Assembly: GCF_003224335.1 (NCBI RefSeq)
Contig: NZ_QKLF01000005.1
Span: 1-64,000 of the forward strand
Direction of reading: 5' to 3'
DNA from: Curtobacterium sp. MCJR17_055
GTDB taxonomy: Bacteria; Actinomycetota; Actinomycetes; Actinomycetales; Microbacteriaceae
Length of the DNA: 64,000 bases
The position numbers and the translations under genes were made by a program. The notes beneath the pieces were generated by a model. The model saw only the letters and a program-made list of their open reading frames with translations, did not search any database and was not told the DNA's origin. Shown here piece by piece: positions 16,491 to 25,092 of the stretch. Every line of letters begins with the position of its first letter. Within the stretch, counting starts at the first letter, position 1.

Positions 16491-16962
16491 CGAGGGCCCC
16501 GCCGGCGGTCTGCTGCGGTGCGGCCGGGGTCGCCGGCAGCGAGGCGGCCGCGTCGTGCCAGGCCTGGCGGAGCGGCTCGAGGATCCGGATGCAGTCACGC
16601 GTGGCCTGCACGTCCCGGTGCACGTTCGCGGTGATGAGGGACGTCGACGCGTAGTTGTACACCGCGAGCAGTCCCTCGCCGCCGTCCCACATGTCGATCT
16701 TCAGCGTGGACGACAGCTCCCCCACGATCGCCTGCGCGTGCATGAGCTGGTCGCGGGCGGCGTCCCAGTCGGACGCCACCTGTGCGGTCTCGGCGCGGTG
16801 CAGGTCGAGCAGCAGTCGGTCGTAGAGCATCGTGACGAGCTGCGCCGGGGTCGCCGACAGGACCGCCTCGTTCGTGTACTGGGCACGGCGCTGCTCGGTC
16901 ACCGAACGTGGCGTCGCTGCCTGCCGGAAGGCGGCCGCGCCGCTGAGGTCGTAGGCGTTCAT
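16480..16962 (-). CDS. fliS: Flagellin export chaperone FliS
   Basis: Four-helix chaperone that keeps flagellin unpolymerised in the cytoplasm. The 160-residue protein has the family segments QYTNEAVLSATPAQLVTMLY and DRLLLDLHRAE, plus the YNYASTSLITANVHRD region. The start follows AGGAG by 7 bases and lies 17 bases after the fliD stop, giving a fliD-fliS-fliT-like unit. Confidence 0.95.
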   Translation of the reverse strand: MNAYDLSGAAAFRQAATPRSVTEQRRAQYTNEAVLSATPAQLVTMLYDRLLLDLHRAETAQVASDWDAARDQLMHAQAIVGELSSTLKIDMWDGGEGLLAVYNYASTSLITANVHRDVQATRDCIRILEPLRQAWHDAAASLPATPAAPQQTAGGALGVA

Positions 16963-16979
16963 GTCGGTTCTCCTGCGGC

Positions 16980-18383
16980 TCAGTTCGCGGACATCGACGC
17001 GAGCTGCCCGGCGAGCCAGCTCGACTGCGACTGCAGCTTGCTGAGGCTCGTCTCGAGCGCGGCGTACTGGGTCTGCAGCGTCGCCCGACGCATGGTCAGG
17101 CGGTCGGTCCACGAGTCGATCTGCGTGGTGAGGTCCTTGACCACGGACTGCTTGCCCGTGATCGCGGTGGTGATGGAGCCGGAGTACTTGTCGCTGGCGG
17201 TGGTGGCGGCGTCCGCGACGGCCTCCGCGACGCCGGACAGGATCGCCTGGGTCCCGGCGGGGTCGGCCGCGAGGGCCTTCTGGAAGGCGGCTGCGTCGAA
17301 GTCGAAGTCGCCGTCCTTCGAGATGACGATGCCGATGGAGGACGGGGACTTCCCGTTCACCGGTGTCGACATCGCGCTCGTCAGCCGTTGCACGGCCGAG
17401 CGGGTGGTCGCGTCGCCCAGCAGGACACCGGCGGTGGTGGTGGTCGTCCCGTTCGTCGGGCTGGTGGTGCTCGTCACGCCGGTGTTCGAGGCGTAGTAGG
17501 ACGTGACGGCGTTCAGCGCGTCGACGAGTCCGGACGCCACGCCCTGCGCCATCGTCGTGTCGCGGGCCACCGTGATCGTCACGGGGTCCGCGGACGTCTT
17601 CGAGACGGTGACGTTGACACCCGGCAGCAGGTCGGTGAACGCGTTCGTCGCGCTGGTCACGGTCTGGGCGGCGGCGGAGCCCGCCCACAGCGTGACCGAG
17701 GCGTCGGCGGCCCGGGTCACGACGGCGGCGCCGGTCTCGGCGAACACGTCCGTCGCGGTCCCGGCCGTGACGTCGGCGGCGGTCCCCCGGTGCAGGGTGA
17801 AGCCGTTCGCCGCGCCGGTGGCGGTGCTCGTCAGTTGCAGGCGGTAGAGCTTCGTGCCGGCGGCGTCGGTGCCGGCGGCGACCTTCGTCGCGGTGACCCC
17901 GGCGGTGGAGGCGTTGATCGCCGTCACGGTGTCGTCGAGCGAGCCCGTCTTCGGCGTGACCGTCGTGGTCGTGCCGTCGGGCTTCGTGAACGTCAGCGGC
18001 GACGCGGTGTCCCCCCAGGACGACATCGCGGCGGTGACGCCCACCTGCGCGGCGGCGGTCTGCCCGACGGTGAACGAGACGGAACCGGGCGTGGCCGCCG
18101 CACTCGTCGACACGGTGGCGTTCGTCGCGCTCGACGTCGCCGTGTACAGGTCGAGCGAGCCGGCCTTCGCCGCGGCGGAGGCCTTGGTCGCGAGCGACTG
18201 CACGAGCCCGTTGATCGTCTGCAGGGACGAGATGAACGAGTTGGTCGTCGTGACCTTCGCCTTGAGCAGGGTCTGCGGGACCTGCTCGATCGACATGAGC
18301 GAGTTGATGAGCTCGGACGTCTTCAGGCCGGAGACCAGGCCGTCGATCGCGAGCGAGGTGCTCGTCGCGGACGTGGTGGACAT
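16980..18383 (-). CDS. fliD: Flagellar filament capping protein FliD
   Basis: Cap that promotes flagellin polymerisation at the filament tip. The 467-residue protein starts with the conserved IDGLVSGLKTSELINSLMSI and ends with the coiled segment RRATLQTQYAALETSLSKLQ. The variable Thr/Ala-rich middle is typical. It follows the fliC terminator and precedes fliS. Confidence 0.95.
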   Translation of the reverse strand: MSTTSATSTSLAIDGLVSGLKTSELINSLMSIEQVPQTLLKAKVTTTNSFISSLQTINGLVQSLATKASAAAKAGSLDLYTATSSATNATVSTSAAATPGSVSFTVGQTAAAQVGVTAAMSSWGDTASPLTFTKPDGTTTTVTPKTGSLDDTVTAINASTAGVTATKVAAGTDAAGTKLYRLQLTSTATGAANGFTLHRGTAADVTAGTATDVFAETGAAVVTRAADASVTLWAGSAAAQTVTSATNAFTDLLPGVNVTVSKTSADPVTITVARDTTMAQGVASGLVDALNAVTSYYASNTGVTSTTSPTNGTTTTTAGVLLGDATTRSAVQRLTSAMSTPVNGKSPSSIGIVISKDGDFDFDAAAFQKALAADPAGTQAILSGVAEAVADAATTASDKYSGSITTAITGKQSVVKDLTTQIDSWTDRLTMRRATLQTQYAALETSLSKLQSQSSWLAGQLASMSAN

Positions 18384-18455
18384 CGCGGGCTCCCCGGCGG
18401 TCGTCGGATCGAGGTGGTGGCGGACCGACCGCGGTCAGTCCGAGGGGGTGGGCGC

Positions 18456-18492
18456 CACCACCGAGGAGCACCCGAACGGCTCCTCGGTGGTG
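18456..18492 (-). terminator. Terminator after fliC
   Basis: Perfect 14-bp arms (CACCACCGAGGAGC at 18456-18469, complement at 18479-18492) with a 9-base loop, starting 13 bases after the flagellin stop. It separates the highly expressed fliC from fliD. Confidence 0.85.
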
Positions 18493-18505
18493 ACGACCGG
18501 TGCGA

Positions 18506-19666
18506 CTAGCGGAGCAGCGACAGGACGCCCTGCGTGCTCTGGTTCGCCTGCGCGAGCATCGACGTGCCGGCCTGGCTGAGGATGTTGTCGCGCGTGTACT
18601 TGACCATCTCCTCCGCCATGTCGACGTCGGTGATGCGGGACTTCGCCGCGGTGAGGTTCTCCTTGGCCACGTTCGTCACGTTGATGGCGTGGTCGAAGCG
18701 GTTCTGGATCGCACCGAGGTTGGAGCGGGCCGAGGAGACCTTGGCGATCTGCTCGTCGATCAGCTTGATCGACGCCTGGGCCTTGTCGGCGGTGTCGAAG
18801 GCGACGCCACCGGTGACGGGCGCACCAGCGGTGCCCGCCGCGACACCCGTGCCCGGCGCTGCGACGGCGACTGCGCCACCGTTGTTCGCCGTGACCGTGA
18901 TGCCGGTGCCGGCGCCGTTCGCGTCCTTGTCCACCGTGACGGTGAAGTTCGCCGCGAAGGCGGTGTCGGCCTTGAGGGCGTCGGCGTACTCCTGCACGCT
19001 GTCGAACGAGCCCGCGGCACCGAGGTTGCCCGTGGTGACGCTGGTCGTCTCGCCGCCCTTCGTGACCTCGAACGTCGCCGCGCCGGCCAGGGCCGCCACG
19101 TCGGCGATGACGAACTTCGTCCCGGTACCGGTGCTGCCACCGTTCAGGTTGTCGACGATGTTCTGGACGTTGGCACCGGACAGGTCGACCGCGATCTGGC
19201 TGTCGGTGCCGGCGTTCGCGCCGACCTGGAACTTCAGCGTCGCGTTGCTGTTGAGCAGCGAGGTGCCGTTGAAGTTGGTGGACGACGCGATGCGGCCGAG
19301 CTCCTTCTGGAGCTGGTCGGACTCGGTCTTGATCGCCGCACGCGACGTGTCGTTGTTCGAGTCGTTGCCGGCCTGGACGGCCAGGTCGCGCATGCGCTGG
19401 AGGATCGAGTGGGTCTCGGTGAGGCCACCTTCAGCGGTCTGCACGACGGAGATGCCGTCCTGCGCGTTGCGGGCGGCGACCGTGAGGCCACCGACCTGCG
19501 ACTTCAGGCCCTCGGAGATCGACAGACCGGCAGCGTCGTCGGCAGCACGGTTGATGCGGAGGCCGCTCGAGAGCTTCTCGAGGGACTTCGACAGGTCGTT
19601 CTGCGTCGCGTTGAGGTTCCGGTACGTGTTGAGTGCCGAGAGGTTGGTGTTGATGGACATACCCAT
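18506..19666 (-). CDS. fliC: Flagellin FliC
   Basis: Filament subunit of 386 residues. Conserved D0/D1 ends are visible: SINTNLSALNTYRNLNATQN and LEKLSSGLRINRAADDAAGL at the amino end; ITDVDMAEEMVKYTRDNILS with QAGTSMLAQANQSTQGVLSL at the carboxyl end. The middle (about 170-290) is a Thr/Ala/Gly-rich exposed D2-like domain. I use the ATG at 19666, 8 bases after GGAGGA; a second ATG two codons on is also possible. It is monocistronic, with its own leader hairpin and terminator. Confidence 0.97.
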   Translation of the reverse strand: MGMSINTNLSALNTYRNLNATQNDLSKSLEKLSSGLRINRAADDAAGLSISEGLKSQVGGLTVAARNAQDGISVVQTAEGGLTETHSILQRMRDLAVQAGNDSNNDTSRAAIKTESDQLQKELGRIASSTNFNGTSLLNSNATLKFQVGANAGTDSQIAVDLSGANVQNIVDNLNGGSTGTGTKFVIADVAALAGAATFEVTKGGETTSVTTGNLGAAGSFDSVQEYADALKADTAFAANFTVTVDKDANGAGTGITVTANNGGAVAVAAPGTGVAAGTAGAPVTGGVAFDTADKAQASIKLIDEQIAKVSSARSNLGAIQNRFDHAINVTNVAKENLTAAKSRITDVDMAEEMVKYTRDNILSQAGTSMLAQANQSTQGVLSLLR

Positions 19667-19696
19667 GATGTGTTCCTCCGTGAAACTGGGCCGATC

Positions 19697-19718
19697 GTCA
19701 GCCCGTCCGTGGGCTGAC
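19697..19718 (-). promoter_or_regulatory. Leader hairpin of fliC with GGA loop (candidate CsrA site)
   Basis: In the fliC mRNA leader an 8-bp stem (GUCAGCCC/GGGCUGAC) closes a 6-base loop ACGGAC, 31-52 bases upstream of the start codon. GGA in a hexaloop is the hallmark of CsrA sites, and a second GGA lies in the ribosome site (ACGGAGGAACA). The same loop and inner stem recur upstream of fliA at 20649-20661. Confidence 0.5.
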
Positions 19719-19734
19719 ATGTGCTCCTCTCGAC

Positions 19735-19742
19735 CGATCGGC
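19735..19742 (-). promoter_or_regulatory. Possible FliA -10 element of fliC
   Basis: GCCGATCG read leftward, 69-76 bases upstream of the fliC start, resembles the sigma-28 -10 GCCGATAA. No matching -35 at 15-16 bases is seen; a TAAC lies only 7 bases upstream. It is therefore weaker than the candidates for flgB and flgN. Confidence 0.3.
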
Positions 19743-19798
19743 CGGAGGCGTTAGGCGATCCGTCGGACGATTTCCCGCCCCGGCGGACCGCCGGACGG

Positions 19799-20617
19799 TC
19801 AACTGGCCGCGACCCGGCCGAGCGGGGCGGCGTCGTGCACCGCGCGGGCGACCCCGGCGGCGGCGTTCGTGGCGACGCGGGCGAGGTACGCGCTCCGGCG
19901 GGCGGCCGTGGTGCGCGAGGCGGGCTCGGGCGTGACTCCGTCGTCGCCGTAGTGCGCGGCGAGTCCGTCGCGGAGCAGCCGCATCGCCTCGGACCGCTGC
20001 TGGGAGACGGCGGAGTGCGTGATGCCGAGCTCGGTGGCGACGTCCGTGACGGTGCGGTCGCCGAAGTAGACGGCCTCGACGATGAGGCGCATGCGGTCGG
20101 GCAGCGCCAGGACGGCGGCGCGCAGGTACCGGCGCTTCTCGGCCTCGAGCAGGTCCTCACCCGGCAGCGGGAGGTCGGCGGCGACCGTGTCGTGCACCGT
20201 CTCGTCGATCGGGGTGATCGTCCGCGCCGCGTCGGTGAGCGCGTCGACCGCGGTCTGCCGGTCGACGCCCATCGCATCGGCGATCTCCTGCGGCGTGACG
20301 CTCCGACCGAGACCGGCGGAGAGGGCCTCCTGCGTCGCGAGCGTCTCGCGGATGCGCTTGCGGGTGCCACGGCTGGCCCAGTCGCCGGCGCGCAGGTCGT
20401 CGGCGATCGCGCCGGTGATGCGGGTCCGGGCGTAGGCGCCGAAGGGGACGCCGAGGGTCGGGTCGAACGCGTCGGCCGCCTGCACGAGGGCGACGGAGCC
20501 GACCTGTGCGAGGTCGTCGCGGCTGAGGTGGGTGGCGCGTGCGCAGGTCTCGGCGACGATGTAGCCGACGAGCGGCAGGTGCTCGACGATCATCGCGTTG
20601 CGTGCGTTCCGGTCCAT
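19799..20617 (-). CDS. fliA: Flagellar/sporulation-type sigma factor FliA (sigma-28, WhiG-like)
   Basis: Alternative sigma factor directing late flagellar gene transcription. The 272-residue protein has region 2 (VGYIVAETCARATHLSRDDL, FGAYARTRITGAIADDLR), region 3 (LGRSVTPQEIADAMGVDRQT) and region 4 with the helix-turn-helix ATELGITHSAVSQQRSEAMR. A positively charged carboxyl tail of about 40 residues extends beyond the usual end. The ATG at 20617 follows AGGGGA by 6 bases. It is divergent from flgN, and its own upstream region carries GCCGATAGG, suggesting autoregulation. Confidence 0.93.
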   Translation of the reverse strand: MDRNARNAMIVEHLPLVGYIVAETCARATHLSRDDLAQVGSVALVQAADAFDPTLGVPFGAYARTRITGAIADDLRAGDWASRGTRKRIRETLATQEALSAGLGRSVTPQEIADAMGVDRQTAVDALTDAARTITPIDETVHDTVAADLPLPGEDLLEAEKRRYLRAAVLALPDRMRLIVEAVYFGDRTVTDVATELGITHSAVSQQRSEAMRLLRDGLAAHYGDDGVTPEPASRTTAARRSAYLARVATNAAAGVARAVHDAAPLGRVAAS

Positions 20618-20648
20618 GGTGTTCCCCTGGTCGTCCTGGTTCGGCTGA

Positions 20649-20661
20649 CCCGTCCGTGGGC
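20649..20661 (-). promoter_or_regulatory. Leader hairpin of fliA sharing the fliC GGA loop
   Basis: The 13-base string CCCGTCCGTGGGC is identical to 19702-19714 in the fliC leader. In mRNA sense it gives a GCCC-ACGGAC-GGGU stem-loop 33-45 bases upstream of the fliA start. The shared loop suggests common post-transcriptional control. Confidence 0.4.
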
Positions 20662-20781
20662 ATGACGACCACCGGCGTCGGGACCGCCGGAGTACGTCGA
20701 AGAACCGCGCGGATCCGTCCTCGCGGTGCACCCGCGCCCTGGGCGCGACCTGGGGGTTGTCCCCCGGTGCTGCTTCCGAAC

Positions 20782-20789
20782 CTATCGGC
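20782..20789 (-). promoter_or_regulatory. Candidate FliA -10 element upstream of fliA
   Basis: GCCGATAG read leftward, followed by G as in the flgB promoter. The leader to the fliA start would be about 160 bases. No clear -35 at the expected spacing. Confidence 0.4.
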
Positions 20790-20914
20790 TGTGCAGGGGC
20801 TGAACGAGTGCCTGTCCGTACCCAGTGCGGGGGTGGGCGCCGCACACGCCGGTCCGCCCTTCTGCGGACACGGTCCGTCCGTGTCCCCCGATCGGCGGAC
20901 CGGGTGCGCGCTGC

Positions 20915-20941
20915 TTACGCCGGGACCGACGGCGTCGATAA
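20915..20941 (+). promoter_or_regulatory. Candidate FliA promoter of the flgN operon
   Basis: TTAC (20915-20918), 15-base spacer, then GTCGATAA (20934-20941). This matches the sigma-28 arrangement with one change in the -10 (GCCGATAA). The flgN start is 48 bases downstream. Confidence 0.5.
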
Positions 20942-20988
20942 CCCCTGGAGACCGCACCCGGCGGTCGATCCGATCCCGGAGGGGGCTG

Positions 20989-21474
20989 ATGAGCGTGAAC
21001 GACCTGTCCGCCGTCCTGTGGCGTGAACGCGAACTGCTCGAGCTGCTCACGTTCAAGCTCGAGGAGGAACAGCTCATCCTCGCCGCCGGACGCTCCCGCT
21101 GGGTGTCGCACGCCAGCCGCGAGGTCGAGCAGGTCCTCGACCGCCTACGCAGCACCGGCCTCGAACGCAGCGCCCAGAGCGCCGCCGTCGCCGAGGAGTG
21201 GGGCGTGTCCTCGGACGCACCGTTGCGCGAGGTCGTCGCCGCCGCGCCGTCCGGACCCTGGAGCGAGATCCTCGCCTCCCACCTCGCCGCCATGCTCGAA
21301 CTGACCACGCGCATCGGCGCCCTGCGCGACGAGAACGACCGCTTCCTCCGCATCGCCGCCCAGGCGACGCAGGAGACGCTCGCGGGCACGGTCGCCGACG
21401 CGGACACGTACGACGCGACCGGCTCCTCGGGCGCGAACCCGGACGGCGCCCGCCTGTTCGACGGGAACCTCTGA
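20989..21474 (+). CDS. flgN: FlgN-like flagellar chaperone
   Basis: Export chaperone for the hook-associated proteins FlgK and FlgL. 161 residues, helical, beginning SVNDLSAVLWRERELLELLT and FKLEEEQLILAAGR, the usual FlgN opening. The ATG follows GGAGGGGG. It is first in the operon flgN-flgK-flgL-fliW, immediately upstream of its presumed client flgK (2-base gap), which supports the assignment. Confidence 0.88.
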   Translation: MSVNDLSAVLWRERELLELLTFKLEEEQLILAAGRSRWVSHASREVEQVLDRLRSTGLERSAQSAAVAEEWGVSSDAPLREVVAAAPSGPWSEILASHLAAMLELTTRIGALRDENDRFLRIAAQATQETLAGTVADADTYDATGSSGANPDGARLFDGNL

Positions 21475-21476
21475 CC

Positions 21477-22913
21477 ATGGTGAGCACCTTCGGATCGCTC
21501 CAGACCGCCTACTCCGGGCTCGCCGCTGCCCGTGCCGGCCTCGACGTCACCGGGCAGAACATCGCCAACGCCGGGACGACCGGCTACACCCGGCAGCGCC
21601 TCGTGCAGACCGAGGTCGGCGCACCGGCACAGACCGGCTTCCTCCGCGGCACCGCGGCCCTCGCTGGCCAGGGCGTGTCGGTCGACGCCATCGCCCGCCT
21701 GGCGACCGCCACCCTCGACACCCGCGTCCGGCTCTCCGCCGGTGCCGCCGCCTCCGCCGACACCCGCGCGACCGCCCTCGACCAGCTCGAGACCGGGCTG
21801 CACGAGCCGGGCGCCGACGGGCTCTCCGCGAAGCTCGACGGGCTCTGGTCCGCCTGGAGCGACCTCGCGACCCACATCGACGACCCGGGTGCCGCGAGCG
21901 CGCTGCTCGGCGCCGCGAAGACCGTCGCCACGGCCCTCTCCGCCGGGTCGAAGAGCGTCGACGCGCAGTGGACCGCGACCCGGTCCACCGTCGCCACGCA
22001 GGTCACCCGGCTCAACGACGCCGCCGCGCAGGTCGCCGACCTCAACGGGCAGATCCGGTCGACGGTGGCGTCGGGCGGGAACGCGAACGAACTCCTCGAC
22101 CGACGCGACCAGCTCACCGAGTCGATCGCGACGCTGACCGGAGCCACCGTCCGCGACAACGGCGACGGCACGGTCGACGTCGTCATCGGCGGGAACGCGC
22201 TGGTGCAGGGCACCTCCGCCCGCGCCGTCGCCCTCGCCGGTGCCGGCTCGTTGGCCGACACCCGCAGCGGTTCCGGCGCACCGGCCCTGTCCTGGGTCGG
22301 CGGCTCCGCGGGTCCGGTCGCCCTCGACGGCGGGTCGATCGCGGGTGGGCTGTCCCTGCTCGCGCCCGCGAACGGCGCACGGACGGGTGGTGCCCTCGCC
22401 GAGGCCGCCGCCGCGTACGACGCCGTCGCCACGGACCTCGCGACGTCGGTGAACGCCCTGCACGCCACCGGCACCACGCCGTCCGGGGCCACCGGCAGCC
22501 CGTTCTTCGCCCTCGCCGCCGGTGTCCCCGCGGCCCAGGGGCTGTCCGTCGTCCCGACGGACGCGAGTGGACTCGCCACCCGGAGCGCCACCGGGCAGTT
22601 CGACGCCTCGGTGCTGACGGCCATCGCGGCGGTCGGCAACCGTGCCGGAGGTCCCGACGCGACCTGGGCGACCTTCGTGACGGGCGTGGGCAGCGCCTCC
22701 CGGACGGCGACGTCGGAGGCGACGCTCACCGGGCTCGCCCTCACCAACGCGCGCACCCAGCAGCAGTCGAGCGCCGGCGTCGACATGGACGAGGAGAACG
22801 TGTCCCTGCTCGCGTACCAGCACGCCTACCAGGGCGCGGCACGCGTCCTGACCGCCGTCGACGAGATGCTCGACACCATCATCAACCGCCTCGGCCTCGT
22901 CGGGAGGAGCTGA
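21477..22913 (+). CDS. flgK: Flagellar hook-associated protein 1, FlgK
   Basis: First hook-filament junction protein, 478 residues. The amino-terminal SLQTAYSGLAAARAGLDVTG with QNIANAGTTGYTRQR and the carboxyl-terminal VDMDEENVSLLAYQHAYQGA with ARVLTAVDEMLDTIINRLG are diagnostic. Secreted through the flagellar apparatus without a cleaved signal. Confidence 0.96.
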   Translation: MVSTFGSLQTAYSGLAAARAGLDVTGQNIANAGTTGYTRQRLVQTEVGAPAQTGFLRGTAALAGQGVSVDAIARLATATLDTRVRLSAGAAASADTRATALDQLETGLHEPGADGLSAKLDGLWSAWSDLATHIDDPGAASALLGAAKTVATALSAGSKSVDAQWTATRSTVATQVTRLNDAAAQVADLNGQIRSTVASGGNANELLDRRDQLTESIATLTGATVRDNGDGTVDVVIGGNALVQGTSARAVALAGAGSLADTRSGSGAPALSWVGGSAGPVALDGGSIAGGLSLLAPANGARTGGALAEAAAAYDAVATDLATSVNALHATGTTPSGATGSPFFALAAGVPAAQGLSVVPTDASGLATRSATGQFDASVLTAIAAVGNRAGGPDATWATFVTGVGSASRTATSEATLTGLALTNARTQQQSSAGVDMDEENVSLLAYQHAYQGAARVLTAVDEMLDTIINRLGLVGRS

Positions 22914-22915
22914 CC

Positions 22916-23800
22916 GTGATCACCCGTGTGACCACCCAGATGACCATGGCCGCCGCGCAGTCGCGTCTGCAGGCCGGTGCCGCGAAGGTCGCCGACCTGA
23001 CCGACCAGGCCACGAGCCTCAAGGCGATCCGGAAGCCGTCGGACGACCCGACCGGCACCGCGACCGCCATGCAGGTGCGCAAGGAGCAGGCGCAGGCCGC
23101 CCAGCACGCCCGGAACGCGGACGACGCCGTCGGGTGGCTCGCCACGACCGACAGCGCCCTCGCCGGGGTGTCGAAGGTGCTCGGCAAGGTCCGGGACCTC
23201 ACCGTGCAGGCCGCGAGCGACGGGACGATGGGCACCACCGACCGGCAGGCGTTCATCAGCGAGCTCCAGGGCCTCAAGGCCGACCTGCTCAGCTCGGCGA
23301 ACACGAAGTACGGCACGCGATCGGTCTTCGCCGGGTCCTCCCCCGCCGCGGCCGCGTACGCGCCGGACACGACGTGGGCCGGCTCCCCGTCCGCCAGCGT
23401 CTCCCGGACGGTCGGCACCGGCGACGAGGTCCGCGTCGACACCGACGGCAGCGCCGTGTTCGGGACCGGCGACGCGTCGGTCTTCGCACTCCTCGACGAC
23501 ATCGTCGCCGACCTGCAGGCAGGGACGAACGTGAACCCCCGACTGAACGAGATCGACGCGGCGCAGGCCGCCGTCCGCGGTGCGCAGGCCGACGTCGGTG
23601 TGCGGCACTCCGCGGCGCTGTCCGCACAGGACGCGCTGAAGACGCTCTCGACCACACTCGAGGGTCGCCGCTCCGGCGTGGAGGACAAGGCGCTCGCCCA
23701 GGCCGTCCTCGACCTGCAGGTCCAGAGCACCAACTACCAGGCAGCCCTCGCCGTGACCGCGAAGGTCCTGCAGCCGACCCTGATGGACTACCTCCGATGA
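22916..23800 (+). CDS. flgL: Flagellar hook-associated protein 3, FlgL
   Basis: Second hook-filament junction protein, 294 residues, related to flagellin at its ends (MTMAAAQSRLQAGAAKVADL; KAIRKPSDDPTGTATAMQVR; carboxyl VQSTNYQAALAVTAKVLQPT). GTG start at 22916, 5 bases after GGGAGGAG and 2 bases after the flgK stop. Confidence 0.95.
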   Translation: MITRVTTQMTMAAAQSRLQAGAAKVADLTDQATSLKAIRKPSDDPTGTATAMQVRKEQAQAAQHARNADDAVGWLATTDSALAGVSKVLGKVRDLTVQAASDGTMGTTDRQAFISELQGLKADLLSSANTKYGTRSVFAGSSPAAAAYAPDTTWAGSPSASVSRTVGTGDEVRVDTDGSAVFGTGDASVFALLDDIVADLQAGTNVNPRLNEIDAAQAAVRGAQADVGVRHSAALSAQDALKTLSTTLEGRRSGVEDKALAQAVLDLQVQSTNYQAALAVTAKVLQPTLMDYLR

Positions 23801-24189
23801 GCATCGACCTGACCTTCACCGTCGCACCGTTCGGCCTCGAGCCGCTGCGGTCGTTCACCCTCGACCCCGTCGACGGCGCCGACGGCCTGTTCGCCCTGGT
23901 GGGCACCGGCACGACGGACTCCGGCGTGACCGACCCGCGGCTGTACCTGCTCGACGCCGCCGTGCACCTGCCCGACTACGCGCCGGTGCTCGCCGACGAG
24001 CAGGCCGACCGCATCGGGCTCGAGCGTGCGGAGGAGGCCATGCTCCTCGTCGTCGCGAACCCGGACGCGGCCGGCACCACCGTGAACCTGCTCGCCCCGG
24101 TCGTCGTCAACGCCCGCACCGCCGTCGGCGCGCAGTTCATCCTCGAGGACCAGGACCTGCCGATCCGGGCCGAGCTCGCCCACAGCTGA
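23797..24189 (+). CDS. fliW: Flagellar assembly factor FliW
   Basis: Flagellin-binding protein of 130 residues that antagonises CsrA, coupling flagellin translation to secretion. Conserved elements include FGLEPLRSFTLDPVD, the ADRIGLERAEEAMLLVVANP segment and NLLAPVVVNARTAVGAQFIL. Its ATG overlaps the flgL stop (ATGA). csrA, often the neighbouring gene, is not here; if present it must lie elsewhere in the genome. Confidence 0.94.
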   Translation: MSIDLTFTVAPFGLEPLRSFTLDPVDGADGLFALVGTGTTDSGVTDPRLYLLDAAVHLPDYAPVLADEQADRIGLERAEEAMLLVVANPDAAGTTVNLLAPVVVNARTAVGAQFILEDQDLPIRAELAHS

Positions 24190-24248
24190 CCCTCCGGAGA
24201 GCGACCGCGCTCGGCCGCTCCGAGCACCCCCCGCGTAGCGTCGACGTC

Positions 24249-25085
24249 ATGTCCCGCACCCCCAAGGGCCACGACGCGATCGTGCCGATGCCCCCCGCAC
24301 CCGTCCAGACCGCCCCGTCCGCCGACGGTCAGCGCGTCCAGTCCGACGACACCTCGGGCTGGACCGCATGGCTGGACCGGGCGATCTCGGTGCAGCGGCC
24401 CGTCGTCGTCGCCCACGTCGCCCGTGTCCGTCGTCGTCACCCCGACGCCTCCCCGGCCGAGGTCATCGAGATCCTCGAGCGCCAGTACCTGACCGCCGTG
24501 ACCTCCGGCGGCGCCGCCGTCGGCGCGAGCGCCGTCATCCCCGGCGTCGGGATGGTCGCGAGCCTCGGCCTGAGCGGAGCCGAGACGGTCGGGTTCCTCG
24601 AGGCCAGCGCGCTCTTCGCCCAGTCCGTCACCGAGGTGCACGGCATCACGGTCGAGGACCCGGAGCGCGCCCGCGCCCTCGTGATGGCGATGATGCTCGG
24701 CGCGCCCGGGACGCAGCTCGTCCAGCAGCTCGCGGGCGAGGCCCGCGGCGGCAAGGGTCGCACCGCGTTCTGGGGCGAGCTCGTCACGTCGTCGCTGCCG
24801 AAGCAGGCCGTGAGCGGCATCGGCGGGAAGCTGCGCAACACCTTCGTCAAGCGGTTCCTGACCCGCCAGGGCACGTCCGTCCTCGGCCGCGCGATCCCGT
24901 TCGGGATCGGTGCCGTCGTCGGCGGCCTCGGCAACCACGCGCTCGGGCGCAAGGTCGTCCAGTCCTCCCGCAGCGCATTCGGTCCGCCGCCCGCGCACTT
25001 CGCGGTCGTGGTCGACGCCGAGCCGGTCGGCTCGGACTCCGCGAAGCCCCTCAGCAAGCGGCAGCAGCGCAAGCTCGACCGCTGA
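24249..25085 (+). CDS. Hypothetical glycine-rich membrane-associated protein
   Basis: I do not recognise a named family with confidence. The 278-residue protein has a disordered Pro-rich start, a helix with HVARVRRRHPDASPAEVIEI, a glycine/alanine-rich hydrophobic stretch (GGAAVGASAVIPGVGMVASL, about residues 96-125), a second one near 215-235 (FGIGAVVGGLGNHALG) and a basic tail KRQQRKLDR. The paired hydrophobic hairpins resemble EcsC-type proteins, which is only a suggestion. It follows fliW by 59 bases, has its own terminator and is probably a separate unit. Confidence 0.75.
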   Translation: MSRTPKGHDAIVPMPPAPVQTAPSADGQRVQSDDTSGWTAWLDRAISVQRPVVVAHVARVRRRHPDASPAEVIEILERQYLTAVTSGGAAVGASAVIPGVGMVASLGLSGAETVGFLEASALFAQSVTEVHGITVEDPERARALVMAMMLGAPGTQLVQQLAGEARGGKGRTAFWGELVTSSLPKQAVSGIGGKLRNTFVKRFLTRQGTSVLGRAIPFGIGAVVGGLGNHALGRKVVQSSRSAFGPPPAHFAVVVDAEPVGSDSAKPLSKRQQRKLDR

Positions 25086-25092
25086 CGCGCCC

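Larger units (their letters stand above)
20618..20988. promoter_or_regulatory. Divergent regulatory region between fliA and flgN
   Basis: This 371-base gene-free stretch holds a leftward GCCGATAG (20782-20789) for fliA, a rightward TTAC-N15-GTCGATAA (20915-20941) for flgN, the GGA-loop hairpin in the fliA leader (20649-20661), and a short GGGGG-TTGT-CCCCC stem (20752-20765). No coding potential beyond chance frames is apparent. Confidence 0.6.

Noticed and set aside
24190..24248. csrA expected after fliW
   Set aside because: The spacer is only 59 bases and no LTRK-type start of CsrA occurs there or in the other gaps of the locus.
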